64,000 nt of DNA from Acanthacorydalis orientalis (Eukaryota > Arthropoda > Insecta > Megaloptera > Corydalidae), in the NCBI GenBank assembly GCA_034766995.1, contig CM068313.1, positions 15,760,512 through 15,824,511 on the forward strand, read 5' to 3'. The position numbers and the translations under genes are program-made. Below the pieces are notes generated by a model. The model did no database searches, was not told where the DNA came from, and saw only the letters and a program-made list of their open reading frames with translations. Within the stretch, counting starts at the first letter, position 1. Every line of letters begins with the position of its first letter. Below are positions 11,940-22,441 of this stretch, in pieces.

Positions 11940-12330
11940 AGGTACGATAAGACTCACAAATTTCGATACTTAACTGTGTGTATGGAAATTGTTTGTCTAT
12001 TTAAGGTGTGGTGCATAATATAAGCACCGGAAGTTTTGCTGACAGCCGATTTATAAATTCGTCTCGCAGGCTTTAGCTCGTAACCAAAAGTCAATGGATA
12101 CTATCAAACATAAATTTTATATTCGTCCAGTGGGCGGACGATTTCAACAGGTTTTGAACATAAACTGGTATGATTTTATTTATTCCATTGTCAAGGAACA
12201 TTAAGTGCGAAGTGGATACGTAAAATATTTACATCACATTGGGAGTTCGCAGGATGTTTGAACATTAAATATTTTGTTGGCTGTTTTATTGCTAGTAGGG
12301 TGATGTATTTGCGAAACAAATATTGATCAT
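11940..12330. promoter_or_regulatory. Possible conserved non-coding island
   Basis: A complex stretch with CpG-containing words such as GCACCGGAAG, GTCTCGCAGGC and GTGGGCGGACG around 12020-12140, which are unusual in this window. It has no coding frame and no splice-like exon. GATTTATAAA near 12049 resembles a caudal/posterior Hox-type site, but a single AT-rich match is weak evidence. Confidence 0.25.
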
Positions 12331-12401
12331 TCAATATTGTTTCTATACACACTGATTCATATCTGTATATACATTATAAATGCACACATATACAAATGTA
12401 T

Positions 12402-12455
<54 letters not shown>
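12402..12455. repeat. Palindromic (CA)n(TA)n(TG)n microsatellite
   Basis: ACACACACACAC runs into about 32 bases of TA and then GTGTGTGTGT. The CA and TG arms are complementary, so the whole tract can fold into one long hairpin. Confidence 0.9.
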
Positions 12456-13330
12456 TTGAGAGTATGTGTAGAAACACACTTGTATATGTATTTTGTTTTA
12501 ATATTGAGATTTACATTTTTGTATCTGCTTTTTTGTAAATTGTAAAACTGGTCAAAGAAATAGTATCTATATATTGCCAATCGTTTGCAAAACGCTTTTG
12601 TGGTTCTCTTTCAAAAAAATACAATATACATTTATTGAATCACTCTTCTCTTTTTTATATAACGATTTGACAATTTACGTGTTACTTTATGTTTATAAAA
12701 AAACAATGCACAGGTGTATCTATTTATTCACGCTTGTGTTCATAAATATGTAATATATGTTAAACATTTATTTGTCACAATAATTATATTTTCATAGAAA
12801 AATAGTTAATTTTTTATACTGTTTTATTGATAACGCAAATAATATTTTATCTGTTTATATAATACAATACAAGTACTATTATTACAAGTATTTGCTTTAA
12901 TAAGTGAATATTGATGTATCTATATGGCACAGATTTGTATTCTCTGGACACATATATTAATGTAAATTAAGGATGTAGAATTAAATACCCGTTTTAAATA
13001 ATTAATATACATGCTTTTTTGTTAATTTCGGGCCAAAAAGTAAATAAATTCGCAATTGATGATTTTTCAAGTCATATCATGTTTCATTCCTTGATCTATT
13101 CTATTTTTCTAAAGTTTCAGTTTAATTAATGAATTGTAGTATTTAACATGAGTCGACTTTAGTTATTTTGTGTAATACTTTTCTGTGCAAATTTTAAGTT
13201 TTAATTTGTAAAATTATGTAAAATAAAAGAAATTGTACTTACTTTAATTTACTTTCAATTACTGATTACAAACGGAATATATGTTAATATTTAACTTAAT
13301 TCTAAAAATCTTAAAAATTATGATTATATT

Positions 13331-13372
<42 letters not shown>

Positions 13373-13376
13373 CATA
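13331..13376. repeat. (TA)n microsatellite with ACATA borders
   Basis: About 35 bases of TA bordered on each side by TACATA motifs, giving an imperfect palindrome. Confidence 0.9.
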
Positions 13377-13426
13377 TGGACATTTTTATATAAATATAGA
13401 TAAATAATTTATAATTTTCATTAAAT

Positions 13427-13740
13427 ATGAATTCTAAAATTTACGTTTTTTTTTACATGTGCGTATTAAAACTTTTAAAGAGTTTATTTTATTGGATCGT
13501 GTACGAAGGTAACGGCACGATTTTATTTTCTTTATACGTGTTGTCCATTCAAAGTTCGATTGTTTTTAACAAACAATTCAACTTCTTTGTGTACTTTATT
13601 TATTATTCCCTTTTGAGTATTTTGCTCTTTGCGTTATGTGAAAAGACGAGTGCTTTGCACGTGGGTTTTTCAATTTTATATAGAACGTTCTTTAAACGTT
13701 ATAGAAGGTTTTTACTTTCTATACATGGAATTTAAAGGAA
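13427..13740. promoter_or_regulatory. Possible conserved non-coding island
   Basis: More complex than its surroundings. It includes an inverted repeat CGATTGTTTTTAACAAACAATT near 13558-13578 (arms ATTGTTT and AAACAAT) and repeated ACGTT words (AGAACGTTCTTTAAACGTTATAG near 13682). The open frame over it is probably incidental. Confidence 0.2.
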
Positions 13741-13793
13741 AAGTAGAACCATAAAACATTATACGCTTGATACTAATTTAATTGAAATACATT

Positions 13794-13811
13794 TATTATA
13801 TATACATATAC

Positions 13812-13867
<56 letters not shown>
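13794..13867. repeat. (TA)n microsatellite
   Basis: ATATACATATACATATACA leads into about 50 bases of perfect TA. Confidence 0.95.
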
Positions 13868-13870
<3 letters not shown>

Positions 13871-14487
13871 TGGGAAATAATGAGAATATATGAAAATGGA
13901 GACAATTATATATAAATAATATGATTCTGAGAATTACTGATACTAACCAAGAATTATTTTGAATGTATCTTCCTAGATCAATTTCAGTTATTTGAACTAA
14001 AAGTTTTCATTGAAAAATAAATGTCTTCAAAGTATTTCTTTAACAAAATTGTATTCAATTTATTAAATTCAATTTTTCTTTATGACTTTTTCCCACCATT
14101 TTAAATGTCAATTATTATTCTTTCTTTTTTTAAATAGAGAAATGATATATGAATCTTTTTGAAAATATATTAAATAATAATAGTGTTTATATGTAAGGGA
14201 AGAGAGAGAAATATTTTTTTAAAGAAAATACTAAATAGTAAAATAAAATAAAATAAAAAATGTGTATTAAAAGTAAAATAGAACAATATCCTTTTCTAAA
14301 TTATTATATTTTTATATAATACTATTTAAGGCGTGTGTCTGAAAGATTGACAGTTTTTATAAATTCAAAAAAAAAATGATTAAAGAACTCTAAGTTTAAT
14401 TTATTTCCGTTGTTATATTTTATAAATTATTTCAGATTAAAATCTCTCCACCTCTATCTATCTACAATATTTTTATATATATATATA

Positions 14488-14600
14488 AAAATAATTCTAT
14501 TGGAAAATAAGTTTTTTTTCGAGTAGACCACCTCCTTACAATACCGTTCCCCATGCTACACTCTACAAATAGGACATTAACCATTTCCATTCCCGATCAT
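14488..14600 (-). repeat. Dispersed repeat, copy 2
   Basis: On the minus strand this matches the copy at 6901-7003. Shared landmarks are GGAGGTGGTCTAC, a CG followed by an A run, and GAGTGTAGC where copy 1 has GAGTATAGC. The two copies are clearly diverged by eye, so the element is not recent. Which element it belongs to is unknown. Confidence 0.65.
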
Positions 14601-14754
14601 ATCCGATGTTTTATGAATTATTACCGATTCATTGAAGCTTTAGATTAAAAAAAATGTTACACATTTTATCATCGTATTTTGTTGTTAATTTTTATAAACT
14701 TTTTCAATAAGATTATTTGTCAGTATAATTTGTTAATTGCTGTTGTTTGTTAAA

Positions 14755-14813
14755 GGGGGGTGAAGTCTCTTTGTGTATCGGCGAGTGTAGTATGTCGGGG
14801 CAGAGCCCCCTGG
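14755..14813 (+). mobile_element. Possible Helitron-like 3' terminus
   Basis: Helitrons end in a short GC-rich hairpin near a CTRR terminus and insert before T. At 14797-14809 the sequence GGGGC-AGA-GCCCC forms a 5-bp hairpin, followed immediately by CTGG at 14810-14813 and then T. Upstream are a run of six G (14755-14760) and GTATCGGCGAG. In known Helitrons the hairpin usually lies about ten bases from the end, so the zero spacing here is atypical. No 5' end or replication protein is visible. It could equally be an unrelated GC-rich repeat. Confidence 0.3.
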
Positions 14814-15099
14814 TATTTAAAATAATATTTTTTTGTGACGAAAAGATATTTGTAAGAGTAGAAAACATTTGAGATTTAAGTACATTTGTAGAGATAACTT
14901 TATTTTATTATGTCTAATTATCTTAAAAGTATTTTATTTTATAGATATTGTGGTAAGAATAAACATGAAACTATCTTAATATTCAAAGAAACTTTTAAGT
15001 TAACTTAACATATAAAGCGGAGTATTTGATGTGCAATTTAAATTGTTTATAGTTGAACTATATTGAATAATTAAAAGACGACATTCAATGCATCTGCAA

Positions 15100-15640
15100 C
15101 TCTATGGTGTAATCTGTTGAAAGTTGTAACTATTCCAACATCTACATACGGAAGTTAACGTTGTTATGTAAGGATTCGGTTAGATGGTATTGTTTGACAA
15201 CACACACAGGTATACAGTCGTATTCGCTCTGCACACTTCTTGAAAATTTCCCCCGAACCGGTGTGCTACGTTGAGCAACACCCTCACAGTTTCACAGTGG
15301 TTCCGGACAATTCCCCGTTGTCGAGAGTGAGAGCGTGCCGGCGAGTAGTCAAGTCGGTCGTCCGAGATGCAAATTAGCCGCGCACCGTTAAATTCCACTC
15401 TGAGCATAATGGCCACGCCGTGCGAGTTGAACCTGTTTCCCAAGCGCGATGTTAATAATGTTTCTTCGCGCCAGCGAAGATGGCTCACGCCCAGACTCCA
15501 ATGATAGTTTCTATTTCGCGAAACGTCTCAGAATTTACCACTATGTTTGCCACATATCGTTCTCTCTCTTACATGTTTTCCAGACTCTCTGCTTTACCCT
15601 AAATGAATTTATCGTTAATCGTTGTAAAACATGACTTGCT
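15100..15640. promoter_or_regulatory. CpG-containing island, possible promoter / 5' UTR
   Basis: This is the most GC-rich host-like stretch in the first third of the window, with many CpGs (CCCCGTTGTCGAGAGTGAG, GTGCCGGCGAGTAGTC, GTCGGTCGTCCGAG, TTCTTCGCGCCAGCGAAG). Frames are open on both strands over part of it, but I recognise no protein. Words such as AGTCGGTCGTC look like arthropod 5' UTR or downstream promoter sequence, and no clear TATA box is placed. A first non-coding exon or a conserved element are both possible. Confidence 0.3.
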
Positions 15641-16308
15641 AATGTGCTACTAAGTCGTTTACACATTATTTTTTTTTTAAATTAAAAAAAGCTTGTCTTG
15701 TTTACACGCTGTTATTTTTAACGTGTGGAAACTTTGATAAATTAGCATTTATCTCATTTATATTGTAAATGATCTCATACAAATATTAATAACAAATTTA
15801 GATCGAATTTTTAAACGAAAACAGATATCTGGAAAAATATTTTTAATTGTGAGTAAATTCTAAATTGAACTACTTATGTTTCAACCGATTTCATAAATTT
15901 ATAATATTTGGGATAACAATATCATTTAAATTATTAAGTTAACAAAAAAATTCTACATTTTAAAAAGGTTTAACTTAAATATTATAAACTTTTGCGTTTA
16001 TTTATGAATTTGTGAGTAATTATTTTCTAATTTTAATTTTAAAATTTAAATTCTTTTGTACTTTCTTTTGTGTAGGTTTCTATATTGCTGCTTCTCTTAG
16101 AAATAATCTTAAATTTTATAAATTAAATTAATCAATCTATGATACAAATTGTTCAGCTAATAATAAAGTACTAACTTTTAATGATTTTTAGTAATATAAA
16201 ATTTTTATAGGAAATTATCGAAGTAAATTTAGAATTAGTATTAAATGGTTATTATTTATAACAATTTATTTTTTTTATTGCATTTTTTCTCGTCTATGTC
16301 TGTGATTT

Positions 16309-16361
16309 ACACACACACACACATACATATATATATAAATATTTATGCGTATGTGTGTGTA
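16309..16361. repeat. (CA)n...(TG)n inverted microsatellite
   Basis: ACACACACACACAC-ATACATATATATA, a spacer, then TATGCGTATGTGTGTGT. It has the same palindromic layout as at 12402 but with a decayed TA core. Confidence 0.85.
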
Positions 16362-16648
16362 CATTCGTATGTAAAGTGTTTTTTTTTTGCGGTAGATACG
16401 TTCCACAGAAAATCGAATATAAAAAAATCGCACAAGAAAGACATAATTTACGTTAAAAAATTAGGGATATGCTCCATAATTTTCTGAAACCGCATAAAAC
16501 CGAAGCAATAAGTTAAAATACACCCAAAATCGCATAAAAAAGTTTTAAAAATTCAGAAAAATAAGAATGTCTAAAAATACTTCGAAAATCTGAAAGAAAA
16601 TGATAGAAAACTTAAAATGAGTTTGTTTTAAAACTTTATACATTTAAT

Positions 16649-16726
16649 TTTATTGAAAAGTAACAATTCTTTTTACATTTCCTCATCAGAATTATCGTCA
16701 CTATCTGACAATCTTCTGTATTCGAT
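16649..16726 (-). pseudogene. Possible terminal exon or gene fragment with acidic C-terminus and poly(A) signal
   Basis: On the minus strand, 16726 to 16673 reads IEYRRLSDSDDNSDEEM and then TAA. This acidic, serine-rich string is quite unlike the Ile/Phe/Tyr/Lys/Asn translations of the surrounding AT-rich DNA. An AATAAA signal follows 18 bases after the stop (complement of 16649-16654). An in-frame TAA lies only four codons upstream. A splice acceptor (CAG, complement of 16715-16717) is therefore needed for it to be a real last exon; otherwise it is a truncated retrocopy or chance. Similar acidic C-termini occur in many nuclear proteins, so no family is assigned. Confidence 0.3.
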
Positions 16727-16959
16727 ATTGATTTTTTAAGGATAACACCATAATTGAAATTGATTACATGAACCGACTCAATGTTTTCATTTTATCTCAA
16801 TGATCGTTACTCGTGCAATACGTTTAAAAAAGTCTTTCTTGTACACGTTCTCGTGTTAAATTTTAATCTAATACGACACAAATTCAGTGATTACATTCAC
16901 TTATTCAATAACGTTACAATTACGTTCAATTTATTCTAATCACATAATTTCAATTGTTA

Positions 16960-17240
16960 GAATATTAACATGCATACCTGTTATCTTTTCAGAGATAACT
17001 CTGTATTCTAGAACTGTTCACGCCAGGAATGTCGGAATGCTGTCATAGTAGTTTCCGTTTACAATACAACAATCTACTATATGTGATCTAGTATTTTGTG
17101 TTTTGATGGTTCTGTAAATTCAGGAAAATGTTCTATAGGGAAACGTTACAAGATGCACTACTATTCAACTGCGTGTATGCCTGTGTGTTTGTGTATCTAC
17201 ACGCTTAATTAATGTATTACAGCATAAATTATATGTCGTG
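16960..17240. promoter_or_regulatory. Possible conserved non-coding island
   Basis: A complex stretch including TTCACGCCAGGAATGTCGG near 17018 and GTATGCCTGTGTGTTTGTG near 17174. An inverted pair GTTATCTTTTCAGAGATAAC lies near 16980-16999 (arms GTTATCTN and AGATAAC), which contains GATAA/TTATC cores of the GATA-factor type. It has no coding frame. Functional status is unknown. Confidence 0.25.
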
Positions 17241-17906
17241 TTTCTGCCGCACTGATTTTGAATATAATGAATTTATTTAATAAATTCATTTAAACGTTGT
17301 GATGTTGCTGTAGCTTAATAATTATTATTCAAAGAGTCTATTTACATATAACAACGTGAATTGTAATTCTCACTAGTAAATTTAGTTAAACATTTAAATG
17401 CAAGGAAATTATTCTTTGTTATATTTTTAATAAATAAATTAAGTAGCCAAATTAAAATTTAAATATATTATTTTTATAAGATTATGTTAATTAGTCTATT
17501 CGACTATTAATAAACAGTAAGAAAGTGTTACAAGTAATTGTAAATTCACATTTTTTCAGAGCAAGTTTGTAACTTTTTATACTATTATTATATTAACATG
17601 TTAATTTTTGTTTATATTAATATAAATGTGTGAAACATATTCGAACGAATTATGTTTTAATTTTCGAAACTTATTATGAAGAAATAAGATGAATAGTAAA
17701 TAAAAAAGATAAGTTTATTTTATTTCTATTTATAACATCTGTATTTCTTTATTATTTTCTATTTTCTGGCAAGAGATTTTTTTTAACAATGATATTAAGT
17801 ATTCATGTGAATGTTTGTTGATCTAACTTCTATGTTAAAAATGAACAGAACAACAGAAATGAAGGGTATATAGATTTTTTAATAAAATGTAAATTGTATT
17901 CATAAG

Positions 17907-17910
<4 letters not shown>

Positions 17911-17962
<52 letters not shown>
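17911..17962. repeat. (TA)n microsatellite
   Basis: About 52 bases of perfect TA. Confidence 0.95.
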
Positions 17963-17966
<4 letters not shown>

Positions 17967-18109
17967 AACAGAAAGTAAAACTTGATTTATTATTCTGAAC
18001 GTATAATGAAAATAAATTAAAACATTTTTTTAAATGTTTATTCTATAATTGACTAGCAGTGAACAAAAAAAAATCACTTGATGTGAATGTGAATATATAT
18101 GAGATATTT

Positions 18110-18460
18110 TTCAAGACATGAAGTATTTCCCTGGTGTGGTTTTGACTACGAAGTTTAACCAGAATGTTAATTAATTCAAATTCCCACACGGTTTGAGTCT
18201 AGATTAAAACAGATATACATGAACAACATTTCCAACTAGTAGCGTATCGTTTAAAATTTCCACTGGGTTGCAATGGTCGAACACATAAGGTGGGTGTAAA
18301 GATACGCCTTGTAACGATCAGTAAAGTTACTAAAGCCAACATTACCTCTAACCTGGTCGTGATTAAAATCTACCGATGCGTGAATTGCAGAGATCGTCGG
18401 GATGTCATGCTTAAGACGTTCTCATGCAACATGCGCGTGAGTGTGCGTAAATGACTATAT
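18110..18460. promoter_or_regulatory. Possible conserved non-coding island
   Basis: A run of about 350 bases that is clearly less AT-rich than its flanks, for example GGTTGCAATGGTCGAACAC near 18267 and GATCGTCGGGATGTCATGC near 18391, ending in ACATGCGCGTGAGTGTGCG. It is closed in all frames over useful lengths. No motif combination identifies a function. Confidence 0.25.
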
Positions 18461-18476
18461 ATTTAATTGAAGTCTT

Positions 18477-18500
18477 TATATATATATATATATATATATA
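18477..18500. repeat. (TA)n microsatellite
   Basis: About 24 bases of TA immediately after the island at 18110-18460. Confidence 0.85.
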
Positions 18501-19086
18501 CATTTATAGAAGTATATACATACACACAAATTTGCCAAATAATATTGATTATGCTGAAAATATATAGTAGTTTCAATTAATAAAGGGTGTAACCTTTGTA
18601 TAAATTAAATCTTCGAATTTGCACATTAATATAGTTAAGCTTGGGAATTCTGAAGATAATTAATCTTTGTTTATGTTTCAACCATTTATATATATAAATA
18701 TATACATATATACGGATTGGATTTATTAAACAATATTATTAAATTTAGGTTTATCAATGAGTAAAAATTAATCTATAAATTAAAACTATGTTAAATGAAA
18801 AGCCCAAATATGCAAAATTAATATTTTTAATACCATTTAAAAAATATATATTTCAACTGTAAAATACTTACCGTGTACATTATATATCATTCTAAGAGAT
18901 TTTTATTGAATGAGTGATTGTATTTAAATTTTTATTTTTTATAGATCAGTATTAATTTGTAAGAACACATTTTGGTTGACATTTTTTTTATTCATACTTT
19001 GTTAATAAGTTCGCGGAAATATTAAATTTATTAGAGATAAAACCAGAAAAAAATACAAGATAAATGCTATTAGATTTTAAAAAGTA

Positions 19087-19659
19087 TTGGTAGGAAAATA
19101 ATTGCGGTTTTTGTTTTATGATTTTTAACCTTATTTTTTTTCCAATGTGTCATTACATCGTGTTAATGTAAATATCATTTTAAAGTGCATTTTTCGGTCG
19201 GTATTTTGGTATCAACGACTTTGGTTTTATTAATAATTTTGCTTCAAATTGGGTTATTGAATTAAAGATGGAAAATAAACAAATAAGAGAGTTTTCTTTT
19301 GTATGAGTTCAAAACGGGTGGTAACGTAGCAGAAACTGCTCGTAAACTAAACGATGTTTTTGGTGGGTTTTTTTGGTTAAGAAATTTACGATGCAATGGT
19401 GGTTTAAAATTTTTCGTGATGAGAACGAGAGTTTTGGAGATGAAGAATGTCACGGGCGTCTTTCTTCAGTTCATAATCACCAACTGAAACCGTTAGTTGA
19501 ATCAGAACCACGCACAACAATTCAAGAGCTTGCACAAAAGTTAGATATTAGTCATCCAACAGTTCTTCACCACTTAAAATAGCAAGAAAAATCAAAAAAA
19601 GAGAAAAATATATATGAATTTGAAGGTCATAAACCGCAATTATTTTTCAACCAACCTAA
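19087..19659 (+). mobile_element. Internally deleted mariner, copy 1 (573 bp)
   Basis: The left end (TTGGTAGGAAAATAATTGCGG) lacks a few bases of the usual TTAGGTTGG start. The right end is the inverse (CCGCAATTATTTTTC ... CCAACCTAA), with TA on both sides (19085-19086 and 19660-19661). It carries only the N-terminal part of a transposase gene (19268-19582), and the D,D34D catalytic part is absent. Copies at 21875-22441 and 49004-49553 share the same internal junction (the transposase frame ends at HLK-QL.KSKK and runs straight into the 3' subterminal GAATTTGAAGGTCATAAACC). The deletion therefore arose once and the shortened element then spread. Confidence 0.9.
19268..19582 (+). pseudogene. 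Mariner transposase N-terminal fragment
   Basis: It starts MENKQIREF, as many mariner transposases do. After a one-base frame change it continues as YEFKTGGNVAETARKLNDVFGG, and after another as MQWWFKIFRDENESFGDE, SEPRTTIQELAQKLDISHPT and VLHHLK, then TAG. These segments cover the two helix-turn-helix motifs that bind the terminal repeats. The catalytic domain (about 200 residues) is missing because of the element's internal deletion. Two frameshifts near 19290 and 19370 break the reading frame, so no intact DNA-binding protein is encoded. In an intact relative such a fragment could bind element ends without cutting; that is inference. Confidence 0.85.
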
Positions 19660-20523
19660 TAGTAATATAGAATATAATTATAATGAATGTGATGAATGGT
19701 TTGGAATACTAGAAATGGATTGTGAGTGATTCTTGGTTTAATATTGGAAAAATGTTTCCTTAGATCTGGTTTTAAATTAAAAATGGTCCTACATATAGAT
19801 TTTATTAATAAATACAAGTTATTAATACTATTATTGTTTGTTTTATCAAGAAAAAAATATTTTTTAATATTTTCTTTATAAATGTGTAAACTCGCATATT
19901 TTCTTCATATAGTAGGTGAAGATTAAAAACAAATAATTATTCAGATTAAAAATTTTTTAGAAAATGTTCATTTATAATTGTTTTTGGTATTGCGACTCAA
20001 TTCACTTTTTCATAAGAATTCTTCGCATTCCCTCTTTTTTCCAAACAAACTGTTTAATAATTCATTATTAAACATGTTGATTTTTTAGTTAGGTACATTT
20101 AGACGATAATACTATTATCTTTAAAGTGCTAAGTTACAGAAAAATATTTAATTTATGTTATTATTATAGTATAATAAAAAAAATCAGTAATGAATTATTG
20201 AATATTTTTGATAAGAAAAATTGTGATTTGTGGGGAAGTAAAGAATTCATTCGTTGTAAATCTGAATTATTAAACATTTAGAAAAATAATAAATTAAAAA
20301 AAATAATATAGCAGAAGTTTAATAACTAAAAGATATAAGTTAGCTATGTGTAATTTGTTGGTTGTAAGTTGAGGTATATATATATATATATGAGTTTGTG
20401 TACAGATATGTATTATTTTAATCAAGTAAAAATTGAAGAAGACTGTTAAACTCTCACGAACCGTCTGTCGGCCTTCGTTATTGTATCTAGAAAGGATCAA
20501 CAATTTGTATTTGTGTGTATGTG

Positions 20524-20527
<4 letters not shown>

Positions 20528-20560
<33 letters not shown>

Positions 20561-20566
20561 CTATAC

Positions 20567-20611
<45 letters not shown>
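20528..20611. repeat. Double (TA)n microsatellite
   Basis: Two TA tracts (20528-20559 and 20570-20611) separated by TCTATACATAA, immediately upstream of the CpG-containing island. Confidence 0.95.
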
Positions 20612-20614
<3 letters not shown>

Positions 20615-20910
20615 GTATGGGCTGCGTATATATAAATCTCGTCTGGTATATGCTTGGAACATTTTCGTCGTGTTCTCTTGCGACGTCGACGGGGCCTGCT
20701 GAGACGAGCGCACGTCTCTTCGTAGACGGGAGTTTTTTTTTTCGGAAGGAGCACGAGCAGACGGCGGTGTCCCGCAGGCACAATAAATTACCAATTTATT
20801 TCACTCGTGCAATCGGCAAAAAATAGATGCGGTGATAAAATAAAATCGGAAAGAATAAATTCTGTGTAGGGCATTCGGTGCTACCGGGTCGGACGTTACT
20901 TTCTCTTATA
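20612..20910 (+). promoter_or_regulatory. CpG-containing island with TATA-like box, possible promoter
   Basis: TATATAAA at 20629-20636 is a good TATA-box match but follows a TA array, so it may be fortuitous. Downstream the sequence becomes GC-rich and CpG-rich (CGACGTCGACGGGGCC near 20681, GAGACGAGCGCACGTC near 20701, GACGGCGGTGTCCCGCAGG near 20760), unlike anything nearby. Frames on both strands are arginine/serine-rich and match nothing I know. A core promoter with 5' UTR, or a conserved element, are the two plausible readings. The strand is guessed from the TATA-like box. Confidence 0.3.
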
Positions 20911-21874
20911 AACTTCTGAAAATCAACTTTAATTCAATTCACACGTTTCAGCACACTGGCAGTATTATTTAATTTTATGCCGTAATGAAATATTTCCAAT
21001 ACGAGACTGTTATTCTTTTATTTAAATATGATCTTCGTAACGGATGTTTTGCCTTTTAAATATCTATTTAAAATATTTCTAGTCTTCACACGTAGATACT
21101 GTGAAGGACACACACACATATTGAAATAATTACTTTAATATATACACTTTTTTATGTGCACAACTGTTGAGTTTATGGACATGAAATGTTTTGCAAGTAT
21201 TGTTAGTAGAAATGATAAGAGAGTTAAAACGTATTAAATTTTATTCAATATTTCTTTATTTTTTAAAAGGATTAAACTTCAAATTTGCACAAAGAATATC
21301 TTTTTTTGAATAAAATTCTGCATATATTATTTTTGTGAATTTATTAAATGGAATTTCACAGTTACTTATTATATACTTTATCCAAATGTAATCCGTAATA
21401 TTTTTTGCCTTTTTTAAACATATATTTTCGTATTTATTTATAGTATATTCAAACCTCAAAAAGTATATGCATTTTTTCAAGAAAAATGTCTATAAACATT
21501 TTAGTAATCGTCTGTTTTAAGGAAATATATTAAATTATTATTGCTTATTTGACTCTAATAATATAGAGTAATATAGAGAATCCAATACTTAATTCAGAAT
21601 TGAACTTTTTGTAGAAGTTTATGTTTTAAATAGATTTTTTCATGTTAAGGAAATAATATTTATGATACATTTAAATAATAGTTTTAATTGTAAACGCTTT
21701 TGAATCTTAAAGAGTAATTTAACTATCATGTTCAAACTACATTTATACCACTATTATTAATTCATACACTTGAAAAACATGTTTTCTTCACGAAACATTT
21801 ACTTAATTTATAGGCTTTAGATTAAAATTCAGATTTTATAATAGAAATGAATGAAATATTACCTGAATAACTTA

Positions 21875-22441
21875 TTAAGTTATTAGAAAAATAATTCCGG
21901 TTTATTACCTTCAAATTCATAGACATTTTTCTTCATCTTTTTTTCCTAGCTGTTTTAAGTGGTCCAGAATTTTTGGATGACTAACGCTTAACTTTGGTGC
22001 AAGATCTCGAATAGTTGTGCGTGATTCTGATTCTACTAACGGCTTCAGTTGGTCGTTATGATCCGAAGAAGCACGCCCGTGACCTTTTTCATCTTCAAAG
22101 CTTTCGTCCCCAGCACGAATTTTGAATCGTCATTGCATCGTACGATAATAGTACCCATACCAAAAAGATAGTTTAGTTAATGAGAAATTTCTGTTGCTTT
22201 ATCACTCGTTTTGAACACATACAAAAAATTTGCTCTTATTTGCTTCTTTTCCATTTTTAATTCAATAGCCTAATTTGAAGCAAAATTAATAATAAAACCA
22301 AAGTCTATGTTACTAAAATAAAGATCGAAAAATACACTTTAAAATGATATTAACATAAACACGATGAAAAAACACTCGCATTGAAAAAAATTAAGGTTAA
22401 ATCCTGAAAACAAAACCGCAATTATTTTCTTACCGATCTAA
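21875..22441 (-). mobile_element. Internally deleted mariner, copy 2 (567 bp)
   Basis: It lies in inverse orientation to the copy at 19087. The left end TTAAGTTATTAG ... ATAATTCCGG is the diverged 3' terminus and the right end ACCGCAATTATTTTC ... CGATCTAA is the 5' terminus. TA flanks at 21873-21874 and 22442-22443. It has the same internal deletion junction as copies 1 and 3, and many point differences show that it is old. Confidence 0.9.
21917..22254 (-). pseudogene. Mariner transposase N-terminal fragment
   Basis: The minus-strand start codon at 22252-22254 opens MEKKQIRANFLYVFKTSDKATE, followed by an in-frame stop and shifts. It then reads RAGDESFEDEKGHGR, HNDQLKPLVESESRTTI and LSVSHPKILDHLKQLGKK, before ending at TGA. 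It is the same DNA-binding half of the protein as at 19268. The CGTGC in place of a WW-rich motif and the internal stop make it non-functional. Confidence 0.8.

Larger units (their letters stand above)
11120..14487. other. Non-coding stretch
   Basis: I recognise no gene. It contains TA arrays at 11791, 12402, 13331 and 13794 and two more complex islands at 11940-12330 and 13427-13740. The 102-codon frame at 13427-13735 is hydrophobic and rich in Phe, Tyr and Leu, as expected from AT-rich DNA, and shows no family motif. Confidence 0.5.
14814..19086. other. Non-coding stretch
   Basis: Contains the islands at 15100-15640, 16960-17240 and 18110-18460, a short acidic C-terminal frame at 16673-16726, and TA arrays at 17911 and 18477. 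No host gene is assigned. The 102-codon minus frame at 15180-15488 lies in the CpG-containing island and has no recognised domain. Confidence 0.5.
19660..21874. other. Non-coding stretch with one GC-elevated island
   Basis: Apart from the TA arrays at 20528-20611 and the island at 20610-20910, I see only AT-rich sequence. Frames running across 20487-20826 on both strands are TA repeat joined to the island and have no protein signature. Confidence 0.5.

Noticed and set aside
15180..15488. 102-codon minus frame in the CpG island
   Set aside because: It has no recognised domain and no splice context, and a plus frame is also partly open. Composition explains it better.
20487..20826. Several 77-103 codon frames on both strands
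   Set aside because: They join TA repeat to a CpG-containing island and are open in many frames at once. The basic Arg/Ser-rich parts match no family I know.
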